From NCBI GenBank assembly GCA_046496815.1, contig JAWOGN010000034.1:1-14352 (forward strand): a stretch of DNA of 14,352 nt, given 5' to 3'. The notes beneath the pieces are model-generated. The model was not told the origin of the DNA. It worked only from the letters and a program-made list of their open reading frames with translations, and searched no databases. Made by a program: the position numbers and the translations under genes. Shown here piece by piece: positions 1 through 7,437 of the stretch. How positions within the stretch are numbered: position 1 is the stretch's first letter; each line of letters begins with the position of its first letter. The stretch comes from JAWOGN01 sp046496815 (GTDB lineage Bacteria; Desulfobacterota; DSM-4660; Desulfatiglandales; Desulfatiglandaceae).

Positions 1-1
1 G

Positions 2-256
2 TATCAACTCAAAGCCAAGGTCTAGAATTTGAACGAATTGATCAAACGGATCGCGGAGATAACTCAGCTAACGCCCGATGAGATTATAGCCGGGATAAGG
101 GATAGCAAAAGGACAAAGGCAAGAAGCATTTTATGTTATTGGCCGACGGAGAAGCTCGGGGTGCCCCAAAGTCAGTTGGCGCTGATATTGAACCGGACGC
201 AATCGGCTATTGTTTATGCAGTGAGAAGGGGAAGGGCGATAGGGGAAGCCAACTGA
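2..256 (+). pseudogene. C-terminal relic of a REP-associated tyrosine transposase (RAYT)
   Basis: Only the C-terminal DNA-binding part of a RAYT (Y1/HUH transposase acting on REP palindromes) is present. The frame reads YQLKAKV, an in-frame TAG at 23-25, then NLNELIKRIAEITQLTPDEI and on to KARSILCYW, LGVPQSQLALILNRTQSAIVYAVRRG. The block ARSxxCYW...LGxxxxxLAxxLxxxxxAVxYAVRRG is the DnaA-like helix-turn-helix that ends many RAYTs. The catalytic HUH part would lie left of the window, but the stop makes an intact product unlikely. A TTG at 29 could start a 75-aa peptide, but no ribosome site is visible. A second RAYT relic lies at 13317-13678. Family recognition is from remembered motifs, not a search. 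Confidence 0.75.
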
Positions 257-289
257 TATCGGATTGAATAAGGCTTGAATTGATATTTT

Positions 290-566
290 GAGGTACGTCC
301 CCTACTGCATGATTTACTGATAGAAACCGGCTTGAAGAGATCAGAAGTTCAAGAGCGACCGGATCTCTGCTGGAGATCATCAAGCGGACGCTTGAGTCTG
401 GGGAAGACATTCTAATCAGTGGGTTTGGCAAATTCTGTGTGAAATCGAAGAAAGCTCGCAGAGAGTGGAAATTAAGACGGTTGAAGATCTGATGCTTAGA
501 CCCGGGAAAGTGTCAACTTTTCAGTGTCCGACGGTTTTGAAAGATAAAATCAACAATAAAGTGTGA
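290..566 (+). pseudogene. Frameshifted relic of integration host factor alpha subunit (HU/IHF family)
   Basis: Three reading frames give consecutive parts of one IHF-alpha-like protein. From 314 one frame reads LLIETGLKRSEV. From 361 another reads SLLEIIKRTLESGEDILISG then FGKFCVKSKKARR. From 483 a third reads EDLMLRPGKVSTFQCPTVLK then DKINNKV and a stop at 564-566. The middle part is the conserved DNA-binding arm start (ISGFGKFxVxxKxxR) and the last is the usual GEDLML..R.V.TF tail. At least two frameshifts and a damaged GRNPxTG segment near 455-482 show it is dead. The N-terminus is not clear. It lies directly before the radical SAM gene, and its stop overlaps the GTG at 563. Confidence 0.75.
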
Positions 567-595
567 GAGTTTGTTTTTCTTGGTATGGGCCAGTC

Positions 596-1879
596 ATGAG
601 AGTGCTCTTAATTTCCGCTAATACGGAAAAAATCAACATGCCGGTTCTGCCACTGGGTCTGACCTGTGTTGCCGCGGCGACGGAGGAGGCCGGTCATGAA
701 ATTAAGGTTGTGAATTTGATGGACCAGCAAGATTCCAGACAGGTGCTCAGAGAAGCTGTCGAGGACCTGCGACCTGAGGTGATTGGAATTTCGCTGAGAA
801 ACGTCGACGACCAGTGCATGGAAAACCCGAAGTTCTTTCTTGTTTCAGTGAAAAAGATTGTTCAACATTGCCGCGATCTCTCAGAGGCACCGATTGTGCT
901 AGGTGGCCCGGGATACAGTATTTTTCCCAAGGCTGCATTGGAGTACTTGGGAGCCGATATGGGCATAAAAGGAGAAGGAGAAAGCGCGTTTGTCTCTCTC
1001 TTGGAGCGGCTGAGTCAGAAATCAGATATTGCCGGCACCCCTGGTCTGTTTCTGCCGGACCCTCCTCTTTCAGAGCCAGCAAGCGTCACACGAGATCTAA
1101 ATGAACACCCGCTGCCGCGCCCTGACCTTAACCTGTGGTCTTCTTCACTGGCTGCTGGCCAAGAGGATTTATGGATCCCCTTCCAGACCCGAAGAGGATG
1201 CCCTATGAACTGCAGCTACTGTTCAACCGCAAGCATCGAAGGCCGAATCATAAGAAAACGTTCTGCTGATACGGTGGTCGAGTCAATTTCCCGTTATGCG
1301 GATGCCGGATTTCACAGGTTCTTTTTTGTGGACAACATTTTTAATCTACCCGCATCGTATGCAAAGCAAATTTGTGACGGCTTAATCTCAGCCGGACTCA
1401 ATGTTTCCTGGCGCTGTATTTTGTATCCTCACCGGGTAGGCAAGGAACTTGTTGAGAAGATGTCAAGGGCTGGTTGCAAGGAGGTAAGTTTGGGTTGCGA
1501 AAGTGGTTCTGGAAAAATCCTGCGTGCAATGAATAAAAGATTTCAACCAGAAGAGGTGCGACACATATCTGATTTGCTCAAAGGCCATGGAATTCGTCAG
1601 ATGGGTTTTCTTTTGCTGGGAGGTCCTGCCGAAGACAAAAAGACGGTAAAGGAGAGCCTCACGTTTGCTGATTCGTTGAACCTGGACTCCATGAAAATCA
1701 CTATAGGCATCCGGATTTATCCGCATACTGATGTGGCACAAACAGCAGTGAAGGAAGGTCTGATAACGCCCGATGAAAACCTTCTGTTCCCAAGATTTTA
1801 TGTCAATAAAGAGCTGGAACATTGGCTCCCCAAAACCGTTGAAGTTTGGAGAAAAGACAGGCCACACTGGCTTGCATAG
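596..1879 (+). CDS. B12-binding-domain radical SAM protein
   Basis: About 427 aa. The N-terminal ~150 residues have the Rossmann-like cobalamin-binding layout (MRVLLISAN..., PEVIGIS, IVLGGPGYS, KGEGE), though the classical DxHxxG cobalamin-ligand motif is not seen. The radical SAM half follows, with the [4Fe-4S] ligands CPMNCSYC at residues 202, 206 and 209, then FFFVDNIFN, a substrate/SAM strand at EVSLGCESGS and GFLLLGGPAED. Family members use SAM and often cobalamin for methylations or rearrangements; the substrate here cannot be read from sequence. A GTG at 563 is in frame, but ATG 596 begins exactly at the conserved MRVLLIS start and avoids overlap with the IHF relic, so I prefer it although neither has a strong ribosome site. 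The DUF169 gene starts 66 bases downstream on the same strand, so co-transcription is plausible. Confidence 0.88.
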   Translation: MRVLLISANTEKINMPVLPLGLTCVAAATEEAGHEIKVVNLMDQQDSRQVLREAVEDLRPEVIGISLRNVDDQCMENPKFFLVSVKKIVQHCRDLSEAPIVLGGPGYSIFPKAALEYLGADMGIKGEGESAFVSLLERLSQKSDIAGTPGLFLPDPPLSEPASVTRDLNEHPLPRPDLNLWSSSLAAGQEDLWIPFQTRRGCPMNCSYCSTASIEGRIIRKRSADTVVESISRYADAGFHRFFFVDNIFNLPASYAKQICDGLISAGLNVSWRCILYPHRVGKELVEKMSRAGCKEVSLGCESGSGKILRAMNKRFQPEEVRHISDLLKGHGIRQMGFLLLGGPAEDKKTVKESLTFADSLNLDSMKITIGIRIYPHTDVAQTAVKEGLITPDENLLFPRFYVNKELEHWLPKTVEVWRKDRPHWLA

Positions 1880-1945
1880 TGCAGCAGAAGCAGTCCACTT
1901 TTCTGCTTTTAAGTTGATGGGACACAAAAGATGGGAGGAAATCCG

Positions 1946-2698
1946 ATGGATTTAGAACTGAAGGGTGAATTTATGGAGCGTTGGGGAAAATATTTTGATG
2001 GATCAGACCTCCCGATCACCTTTTTTTATGCTGATCAAAAAGGACCTGTTGAGGTGGTGAAGCCACCCTCGGGTCATCAGTGCTTTATTGGCGTGCTCGG
2101 CAAGGTTCGAAAAGGCGCATCGCTCTGTTTCGATGTAAATTCTATTGGATGTGGTGGCGGCAAGCGCTACCTTGGATTTACCGAGGAAATCATGCCGGAT
2201 TTTGAGTATTTTCTTTCTTGCGGTATTCCGGGAAAACTTGAAGGGGAGCGTTACAAAAAGACGCCTGAAATGGTGCAAGCGGCAATGAAACACATGCCTC
2301 CGTTTGAGGCACCCGGCAAATTCATTGTATTCAAAAGATGGGATATGCTTGAGGCCTCAGATAATCCCGAGGTTGTCATCTTTTTTGCCAAGCCTGATGT
2401 GTTATCCGGTCTTTTTACTCTCGCCAACTTTGATGAGATCGAACCGAACGGGGTTTTTGCGCCTTTCTGTGCCGGCTGCGGTTCCATTGTGCAGTATCCT
2501 TATCTTGAAAGGAATGCGGAACGACCCAGGGCTGTTTTGGGAATGTTTGACGTTTCGGCCAGACCGTTCGTTCCAGGGAGTGCACTCACTTTCGCCGCGC
2601 CGCTGAACAGATTTATACGGATGATAGAGAATATGGACGAGAGTTTTCTCATCACCCCATCCTGGAGCAAAGTGAGGAAGCGATTAAATTCCGGATGA
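1946..2698 (+). CDS. DUF169 family protein (first copy)
   Basis: About 250 aa, soluble, with no signal peptide. It matches the DUF169 pattern: an N-terminal LPITFFYAD segment, a GCGGGKRYLGF block, FEAPGKFIVFKRW, NPEVVIFFAKPDVLSGLF, the cysteine motif FCAGCGSI followed by YPYLE, and a FDVSARPF segment. DUF169 proteins are common in anaerobes and have no settled function; the conserved Gly-Cys motifs suggest metal or cofactor binding (inference). ATG 1931 is in frame, but ATG 1946 follows GGGAGGA at about 7-8 bases, so 1946 is the likely start. It sits between the radical SAM gene and the aminotransferase. It belongs to a different subfamily from the DUF169 gene at 5663-6466, with a different cysteine arrangement and length. 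Confidence 0.85.
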   Translation: MDLELKGEFMERWGKYFDGSDLPITFFYADQKGPVEVVKPPSGHQCFIGVLGKVRKGASLCFDVNSIGCGGGKRYLGFTEEIMPDFEYFLSCGIPGKLEGERYKKTPEMVQAAMKHMPPFEAPGKFIVFKRWDMLEASDNPEVVIFFAKPDVLSGLFTLANFDEIEPNGVFAPFCAGCGSIVQYPYLERNAERPRAVLGMFDVSARPFVPGSALTFAAPLNRFIRMIENMDESFLITPSWSKVRKRLNSG

Positions 2699-2849
2699 TC
2701 AGAAGAAGCAGCAAACAGGGTTTCCAATCTGATATAGGTTTTTCCTTTCTCGGTGTTTCGACAAGAAGAGGGAATTCACTTCGTCGTGCAGAATCGCGCT
2801 GAAATAGGAAAGAAACCAAAGGTCGAAAAACTCTGGTAAGGCAGCACAT

Positions 2850-4175
2850 ATGAAGAATTTTAAAACAAGTGAATCAAAAAAGCTGTACAGAAAAGCGAAT
2901 AGATATTTAGCAGGAGGCGTGGGAAGCCACGCTAGAAGCAGAGAAGCCGGTTATAATCCGTATCCTCTCTATATGAAAAAAGGTGAAGGCGCGAGGATTT
3001 ATGATGTAGATGGACACGAATACATAGATTATCTTATGGCTCTGGGACCTCTTTTTTTCGGTCACAAACCAAAGGAAATATTTGATAAGGTCTTTGAGGA
3101 AGTCTCTGAGACAGGCACTATTTTAGGCGCTCCATATGAAATTGAGTATTTAGTCGCGAAGAAATTAGTCAAGTTAATTCCTTGTTTTGAACTGGTCCGC
3201 TTTACCAGTAGCGGCTCCGAAGCGGTCATGGCGGCACTCCGACTGGCTAGAGCGTATACAGAAAAAACTAAGATCGTTCGTTTCGAAGGGCATTATCACG
3301 GCTGGGCGGATTGTATTCATATAGGGTCTACACCAGAACTCAACAAAAATACCGGCAGGATCGTCAAACCTATAAAACCATCGTCTCCGGGAATTCCGAG
3401 GACATATGCTAATGACATTATTGTACTCCCTTGGAATCAACCGAAGATACTCGCAAAAACCCTCAAGGATTTTGGAGGAAAGATTGCTGCAGTAATTACA
3501 GAACCTGTAATGTGTAACACGGGAGTTATTTTGCCAAAGGACGATTATCTTCATGAACTTCGCCTGATTACAGAACAGTGTGAGGTGCTATTAATTTTTG
3601 ATGAAATAATTACTGGATTCAGATTGGGATTGGGAGGGGCACAGGAATATTTCAATGTTAAACCGGATCTAGCTGTCTTTGGGAAAGCTCTTGGGGCTGG
3701 CTTTCCCGTAGCAGCTTATGGCGGAAAAAAGGATATAATGCAACTTACCGCTGAGGGCAAAGTTCCACTGGGAGGGACGTTTAATAGCAATGTTGTCGCG
3801 ATGGCTGCTGCAAATGCTACGCTTCAGCTGTTGGAGGAAAACTCCAGTACCATTTATCCTGCATTATTTCAAAAAGGAGAGCTTTTGGTCCGGGGTTTAA
3901 ATGATGTGATGGATAATCTGGGAGTACCAGCTTTTGCTACAGGGCTGGGTCCAATGCTTCAGGTCTGGTTCTCAGAAAATAGAATTGAAAATTATAGACA
4001 AGCGAAGAGATACTCAAAACCTGATAAATACAAAAAGTTCTGGATAGCAATGCTTAAACAAGGGGTTTATTTCCATCCTTCACCCTTTGAGCTTTGGTTT
4101 ATTTCCACCGCTCATTCACGCAGTGATATTGATATAACCATCCAGAAAGCTGAAAAAGCTGCCCGACTGATTTGA
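2850..4175 (+). CDS. Class III PLP aminotransferase, glutamate-1-semialdehyde aminomutase type
   Basis: 441 aa, close to the family's usual 420-450. Fold type I PLP signatures are complete: phosphate-binding SSGSEAV at residues 120-126, HYHGW at 148-152 (His-x-His-Gly-Trp stacking on PLP), the pyridine-nitrogen aspartate in FDEIITGFR (D251), and the Schiff-base lysine in FGKALGAGFP (K279). GGTFNSN is also present. The N-terminus (AGGVGSHARS) resembles HemL-like enzymes that act on small amino acids, but the C-terminal half diverges, so it is more likely an amine- or beta-amino-acid transaminase or aminomutase than the tetrapyrrole enzyme. The start at 2850 has TAAGG about 8 bases upstream. 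It is clearly richer in A+T than the DUF169 gene at 5663, suggesting separate acquisition. It is followed by a RidA-family gene, a common partner of PLP enzymes that release imines. Confidence 0.9.
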   Translation: MKNFKTSESKKLYRKANRYLAGGVGSHARSREAGYNPYPLYMKKGEGARIYDVDGHEYIDYLMALGPLFFGHKPKEIFDKVFEEVSETGTILGAPYEIEYLVAKKLVKLIPCFELVRFTSSGSEAVMAALRLARAYTEKTKIVRFEGHYHGWADCIHIGSTPELNKNTGRIVKPIKPSSPGIPRTYANDIIVLPWNQPKILAKTLKDFGGKIAAVITEPVMCNTGVILPKDDYLHELRLITEQCEVLLIFDEIITGFRLGLGGAQEYFNVKPDLAVFGKALGAGFPVAAYGGKKDIMQLTAEGKVPLGGTFNSNVVAMAAANATLQLLEENSSTIYPALFQKGELLVRGLNDVMDNLGVPAFATGLGPMLQVWFSENRIENYRQAKRYSKPDKYKKFWIAMLKQGVYFHPSPFELWFISTAHSRSDIDITIQKAEKAARLI

Positions 4176-4177
4176 TT

Positions 4178-4327
4178 TGAAAGGCAAAAACGAACAAAGG
4201 ATGGATTCAGCGGTATATGGACGAGATCTTTCTGAACATGGATGAAGCGGGCATATTGGAAGGAATTTCAACAAATAGGAGTTTTATTTCCCAGATAATT
4301 CAAATCCTGGAAGGGATGAGGAAATAG
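4178..4327 (+). CDS. Small unidentified ORF, possibly the C-terminal remnant of a larger gene
   Basis: The frame is open after TGA at 4178 and ends with TAG at 4325-4327. From ATG 4217 it encodes 36 aa (MDEIFLNMDEAGILEGIS..., ending IIQILEGMRK). The upstream in-frame residues GWIQRY continue naturally into it, so it may be the tail of a lost gene. It is helical and acidic with no recognised motif. No ribosome site is obvious before 4217. It lies between the aminotransferase and the RidA-family gene. Existence as an expressed gene is uncertain. Confidence 0.25.
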
Positions 4328-4422
4328 AAGAACAGGATTCTCAGAATTAGAAAACTTCAGCCCCACTCAACTTAACGTTTGCAATCTGCATTTCTCGCTA
4401 AATGCGTGTAAGGAGGCAGCGA

Positions 4423-4806
4423 ATGGCTCATGAGATTTTGAACCTGAGCAAAGTGCATCGGACCAAGGGCTATTCTCATGCGGCAAAGGCAGGGAATACC
4501 CTTTACATTGCCGGCCAGGTCGCCAAGGATGTGGAAGGTAACTTGGTTGGCAAAGGAGATTTCGAAACCCAGGCCCGTCAGGTCTTTACCAATCTAAAGA
4601 GCATACTTGATGAGGCTGGGGGGAGAATTGAGAATATTGTAAAAATGACCACATTCCTGACCCATTTTGACTATATCGAAACCTATCGTAACGTCCGAGA
4701 TGAGTTCATACAGGAGCCCTATCCTCCGAATACGTTGCTGATCGTAGATAGTTTGGCGATGGCGGAGTACATGATGGAAGTGGAGGCAATCGCCATACTC
4801 GATTGA
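4423..4806 (+). CDS. RidA/YjgF-family protein lacking the catalytic arginine
   Basis: 127 aa, the normal size for this trimeric chorismate-mutase-like fold. Family features are GYSHAAKAGNTLYIAGQVA at the N-terminus, FTNLKSILDEAG in the middle and EVEAIAILD at the end. ATG 4402 is in frame, but its first codons are the ribosome site itself; TAAGGAGG at 4409-4416 lies 6 bases before ATG 4423, so 4423 is the start. Canonical RidA deaminates reactive 2-aminoacrylate and related imines using an arginine in a PxR(S/T) segment. Here the equivalent segment is PPNTLLIVD with no arginine and one extra residue before the conserved EVEAIA. Such members (the Rid4-7 type groups) usually lack imine deaminase activity. 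It is next to the PLP aminotransferase, so a role on that enzyme's product remains plausible. Confidence 0.88.
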   Translation: MAHEILNLSKVHRTKGYSHAAKAGNTLYIAGQVAKDVEGNLVGKGDFETQARQVFTNLKSILDEAGGRIENIVKMTTFLTHFDYIETYRNVRDEFIQEPYPPNTLLIVDSLAMAEYMMEVEAIAILD

Positions 4807-4990
4807 TTGAGTGAAAAGCCCTCTCGAGTTGCTTCCTGTAGACGAAGCATTTCAGAGTCAACTTCAGGAGATGAGAGATCCCGGTGCCGGATTTCAATCC
4901 AGAAAAGTTAGAGGCGACAGATCAAGTTAAGCTGAGTTCTCCTAATTCACATCGGTCTCCTGAGAAGGGCGATTGATAATGGGGGGTAGG

Positions 4991-5443
4991 ATGGAAAAGA
5001 ATCGCATTTGTGAGCTTTTGGGTATTCAATATCCAATAATACAGGCCCCAATGAACTGGGTCAGCGGTGTGAAATTGGCGGCGGCGGTGTCCAACGCGGG
5101 AGGGCTTGGCACACTGGGACCGAATGCAAGAGAGACGACCAGGACCAGAGATGTGGAGGTTAAGGCTGAAGGTATCCGACAGAGAATAAGGCAACTAAAG
5201 TCGCTTACCGACAGGCCATTTGCGGTGAATATTACCGTGGGATTTACAGAGAAGGAGCGCCGGCATTCCAAAAGGCTTGTTGATGTGGTCCTGGAGGAGG
5301 GGCTATCTGTTGCTATCGTTTCTGTGGGAAGCCCGGATGTTTACACAGACGCCTTAAAAGAGGCAGGTGTAAAAGTCCTTCACGCTATCTCTACTGAAGC
5401 ACACGCCAGACAGGCTGAGAAGGTGGGCGTTGATGCTTATTGA
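4991..5443 (+). pseudogene. 3'-truncated nitronate monooxygenase (2-nitropropane dioxygenase family)
   Basis: About 150 aa where the family has about 310-360. The N-terminal TIM-barrel half is well kept: RICELLGIQYPIIQAPMNWVS, AAAVSNAGGLGTLG, PFAVNITVGF, GVKVLHAIST and EKVGVDAY. The frame then stops at TGA 5441-5443, exactly before the family's FMN and catalytic segment (typically V..G.EAGGH), so the active-site histidine and FMN-phosphate loops are missing. ATG 4991 matches the family start; upstream in-frame TTG 4973 and ATG 4979 are less likely. The sequence right after the break, TGTTCACTTTTGACCCACC at 5451-5469, resembles a mobile-element terminus, which could explain the truncation (inference). 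Confidence 0.8.
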
Positions 5444-5662
5444 CAAGCATTGTTCACTTTTGACCCACCCTGAATATCGAATTATACTGTTTCAAACATT
5501 ACTCACCGTAAATTCACACATTATGCAAGTATCTAATAATATGAAAGCTTCCTGAATTGCCCCCTCAATAACATAAGAATGAAAAGAGTTGGCCATATAA
5601 GTTAAGCTTATCAGATAATTCTGGATAATATGAACTGAGAACATTTTAGGAGGAGGAATGTG

Positions 5663-6466
5663 ATGGAAGAGTGGATGAAACAGGGAGAGAAGTTGAGGGG
5701 CTTTGTGAATCCGGCCACCCTGCCGGTGGCGGTCAAATTCCTGGGGGATGAATCGGAGATCCCGAAAAAGGCAAGGCGGCCCCTGCGGGATTTGAAGGTG
5801 AAGATGGCCCCCTGCCAGGGCTCGGCAATGGCCCGGCGTTACGGGTGGACCATGGCGTTTGCACAGGAGGACGTGGCATGTGCCATCGCAGCCCACAACT
5901 ATGGGTGGGAACGGCTCACGGACAAAGAAGGGGCTATACACTTCCTCACCCAAATGAAGTATGCGGTCGATGAGAAGGCGGCCGAAGGCGTCCTGGACGA
6001 CTTCCCCCTACTCAACCTGGATCGAATGCCCATCGTCGCCTACTCACCGCTGGAGCGAACCAAGGTCGAACCCGACGTGGTTCTCATCTACGTCAATCCG
6101 GCGCAGATGATGCGCCTCATCCACGGAGCCACCCAGCGCACGGGCAAGCCCTTGGAAAGCCGGTTTTCGGGTCGGGCCGCCTCCTGCTCCGAGGGTGTAA
6201 TCGCTGCGTACAATGACCAGGAATACAAGGTGGTGGTCCCCGGCAACGGAGACCGTGTCTGGGCCTCTTGCCAGGACCACGAAATGGTCATGGCCGTACC
6301 TGCCGGCAAACTGGCCGACCTGGTGAACGGCCTGGAGCAGACCCACCGAATGGGTGTCCGTTATCCCATCCCGACGTACATGAAATACGAACCCGAAGTG
6401 GGATTCACCGTCCCCCTGGCGGACATCTTCAAAAAAGAACACCTAAACAAACTGTTCCGACGCTAA
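5663..6466 (+). CDS. DUF169 family protein (second copy, GC-rich)
   Basis: About 267 aa, soluble. The DUF169 pattern is clear: LRGFVNPATLPVAVKFL near the start, MAPCQGSAMARRYGW, EDVACAIAAHNYGW, EPDVVLIYVNPAQMMRLI, GRAASCSEGVIAAY, VVVPGNGDR, and a C-terminal PIPTYMKYEPEVG segment. Cysteines in PCQ, ACA and SCSEG contexts could bind metal or thiol ligands (inference; function unsettled). AGGAGGAGG at 5648-5656 lies 6 bases before ATG 5663; GTG 5660 is a poorer alternative. Base composition is strikingly higher in G+C than the aminotransferase gene (39 of 60 in the row at 5761 against 26 of 60 at 3421 by hand count). It is separated from the truncated monooxygenase gene by an A+T-rich gap of about 220 bases, so it may be its own unit. 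Confidence 0.88.
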   Translation: MEEWMKQGEKLRGFVNPATLPVAVKFLGDESEIPKKARRPLRDLKVKMAPCQGSAMARRYGWTMAFAQEDVACAIAAHNYGWERLTDKEGAIHFLTQMKYAVDEKAAEGVLDDFPLLNLDRMPIVAYSPLERTKVEPDVVLIYVNPAQMMRLIHGATQRTGKPLESRFSGRAASCSEGVIAAYNDQEYKVVVPGNGDRVWASCQDHEMVMAVPAGKLADLVNGLEQTHRMGVRYPIPTYMKYEPEVGFTVPLADIFKKEHLNKLFRR

Positions 6467-6534
6467 GAAGATTTTTTCTCTCGCCAAGACGTCGAGCGGC
6501 CAAGATCTTTTACTTACGGAAGTCATTTTTTTCT

Positions 6535-6822
6535 ATGGAGCATAGTTGGAGTGCGCTCTTGGATCAAGCAGAATCAGATCAGAGGATCTTGTGGTTGCAA
6601 CTTGAGGATCTGAAATCGGAACCTGTACCCGGCAAGGGTGTGAATATCGGCATTTACTTAGCTAGGGATATAGGCCTAAGCCGAGTACAAACCGGTTTCA
6701 AAAATAAAGTTGTGTGCACCAAACGCGAATTGCTCAAAATTTTGCCCTTATTTTTTTATAGTAATCTTCAATGGTTTGGAAAAACAAAACAATACTCGGA
6801 TCGATTGAGTTCAGTGCACTGA
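6535..6822 (+). CDS. Hypothetical protein, 95 aa
   Basis: The open frame from ATG 6535 begins MEHSWSALLDQAESDQRILW, contains KGVNIGIYLARDIGLSRVQT, and ends with a basic, aromatic tail (FFYSNLQWFGKTKQYSDRLS). The frame is open further left, but there it overlaps the DUF169 gene, so 6535 is the first sensible start. GGAAG at 6517-6521 is distant, making translation initiation doubtful. No family recognised. It could be a remnant of a longer gene. Confidence 0.3.
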   Translation: MEHSWSALLDQAESDQRILWLQLEDLKSEPVPGKGVNIGIYLARDIGLSRVQTGFKNKVVCTKRELLKILPLFFYSNLQWFGKTKQYSDRLSSVH

Positions 6823-7028
6823 TTATTTTAAGTGTCTTTCCTGCAGTATTTCCCCCGCACTCCTAATCCTTTTTTCAAATTTTTTTTCGATAAGTTGTGG
6901 ACTTTCCCTCCGCCTATGAACCCCACCAATCGAATGATTAAATCAAATGAGACCAAGGAGGCGCTGCAGAAGCCCTCGATATGATTGCTGATGGGCCAAT
7001 AGGGGCGTCGATTAAAAGAAAAATAGCG

Positions 7029-7058
7029 CCAAAATGACGGAAAGGCATGTCATTTTGG
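7029..7058. repeat. Perfect inverted repeat, possible operator
   Basis: CCAAAATGAC, ten bases (ggaaaggcat), then GTCATTTTGG. The arms are perfect complements. There is no T tract on either side, so a terminator is unlikely. A dimeric regulator site or hairpin is possible. Confidence 0.5.
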
Positions 7059-7121
7059 GGCCGAGTTGAACTGAGCAAAGGAGAATTGGGTTTCATTTCA
7101 AGAGAAAAGGTCGTTACCCAA

Positions 7122-7136
7122 GTGCAAAAATTGCAC
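7122..7136. repeat. Short palindrome GTGCAA-AAA-TTGCAC
   Basis: Perfect 6-base arms around AAA. The size fits a helix-turn-helix dimer site, but no dependent gene is near enough to assign it. Confidence 0.3.
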
Positions 7137-7351
7137 CTGCAAGCTCGAAATCACCTGGCCAATCCGCTTTCTGGAATCTCATTAGGTTGCCCAATGCGGT
7201 GTAGCTGATAAGCGATATAAAGCATAAGTGAACTAAAGTTATATTCTTTGGCTTGAAGGAAAACAAAACTGACAGTTCCAATCAGTCGTTCTCTAATCGT
7301 GGCATAGGTTTTGAATTACTCAACCGTAAGATAATACCGAAACATCACAGT

Positions 7352-7392
7352 AAAAAAGCCAAGCATCGAACTTGACGGTAAGGATGCTTGGC
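7352..7392 (-). terminator. Rho-independent terminator, minus strand
   Basis: Stem GCCAAGCATC / GATGCTTGGC (7358-7367 and 7383-7392), perfect 10 bp, 15-base loop. On the minus strand it is followed by six T (7357-7352). No gene on the minus strand ends here, which is why a small RNA is proposed. Confidence 0.65.
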
Positions 7393-7430
7393 TCCTGACA
7401 AAACTTGAGGGCTTCTAGACCGGCTCAAGT
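7352..7430 (-). ncRNA. Candidate small RNA with promoter and intrinsic terminator
   Basis: On the minus strand a near-ideal promoter (see 7438-7466) predicts transcription starting at 7430-7431. The first transcribed bases, ACTTGAG (7430-7424), pair perfectly with CTCAAGT (7409-7403) in a 7-bp 5' hairpin. A short linker follows (TTTGTCAGGA), then a perfect 10-bp stem (7392-7383 with 7367-7358) ending in six T (7357-7352), a textbook Rho-independent terminator. The RNA would be about 79 nt and contain no ORF. It would be antisense to any leader of the secreted-protein gene at 7551. I recognise no known RNA family. The alternative is that the same pairings serve a plus-strand leader. Confidence 0.5.
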
Positions 7431-7437
7431 CAATGCC

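Larger units (their letters stand above)
6823..7351. other. Non-coding stretch with two inverted repeats
   Basis: No convincing gene on either strand. It holds a perfect 10-base inverted repeat at 7029-7058 and a 6-base one at 7122-7136, described separately. A fragment at about 6945-7037 read in two plus frames (ETKEALQK then DMIADGPIGASIKRKIAPK, stop) may be a worn gene scrap, but I do not recognise it. Confidence 0.5.

Noticed and set aside
207..431. Minus-strand 74-aa open frame
   Set aside because: It overlaps the RAYT end and IHF relic, with no motif or ribosome site; a shadow frame.
5492..5953. Minus-strand 153-aa open frame
   Set aside because: It lies antisense to the start of the GC-rich DUF169 gene, where high G+C leaves long spurious frames.
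6044..6442. Minus-strand 132-aa open frame
   Set aside because: Shadow of the same GC-rich DUF169 gene; low-complexity composition and no domain.
7200..7420. Known riboswitch classes (cyclic di-GMP, SAM, TPP, cobalamin) before the secreted-protein gene
   Set aside because: None of the conserved core motifs I know for these classes is present; only the generic stem layout is.
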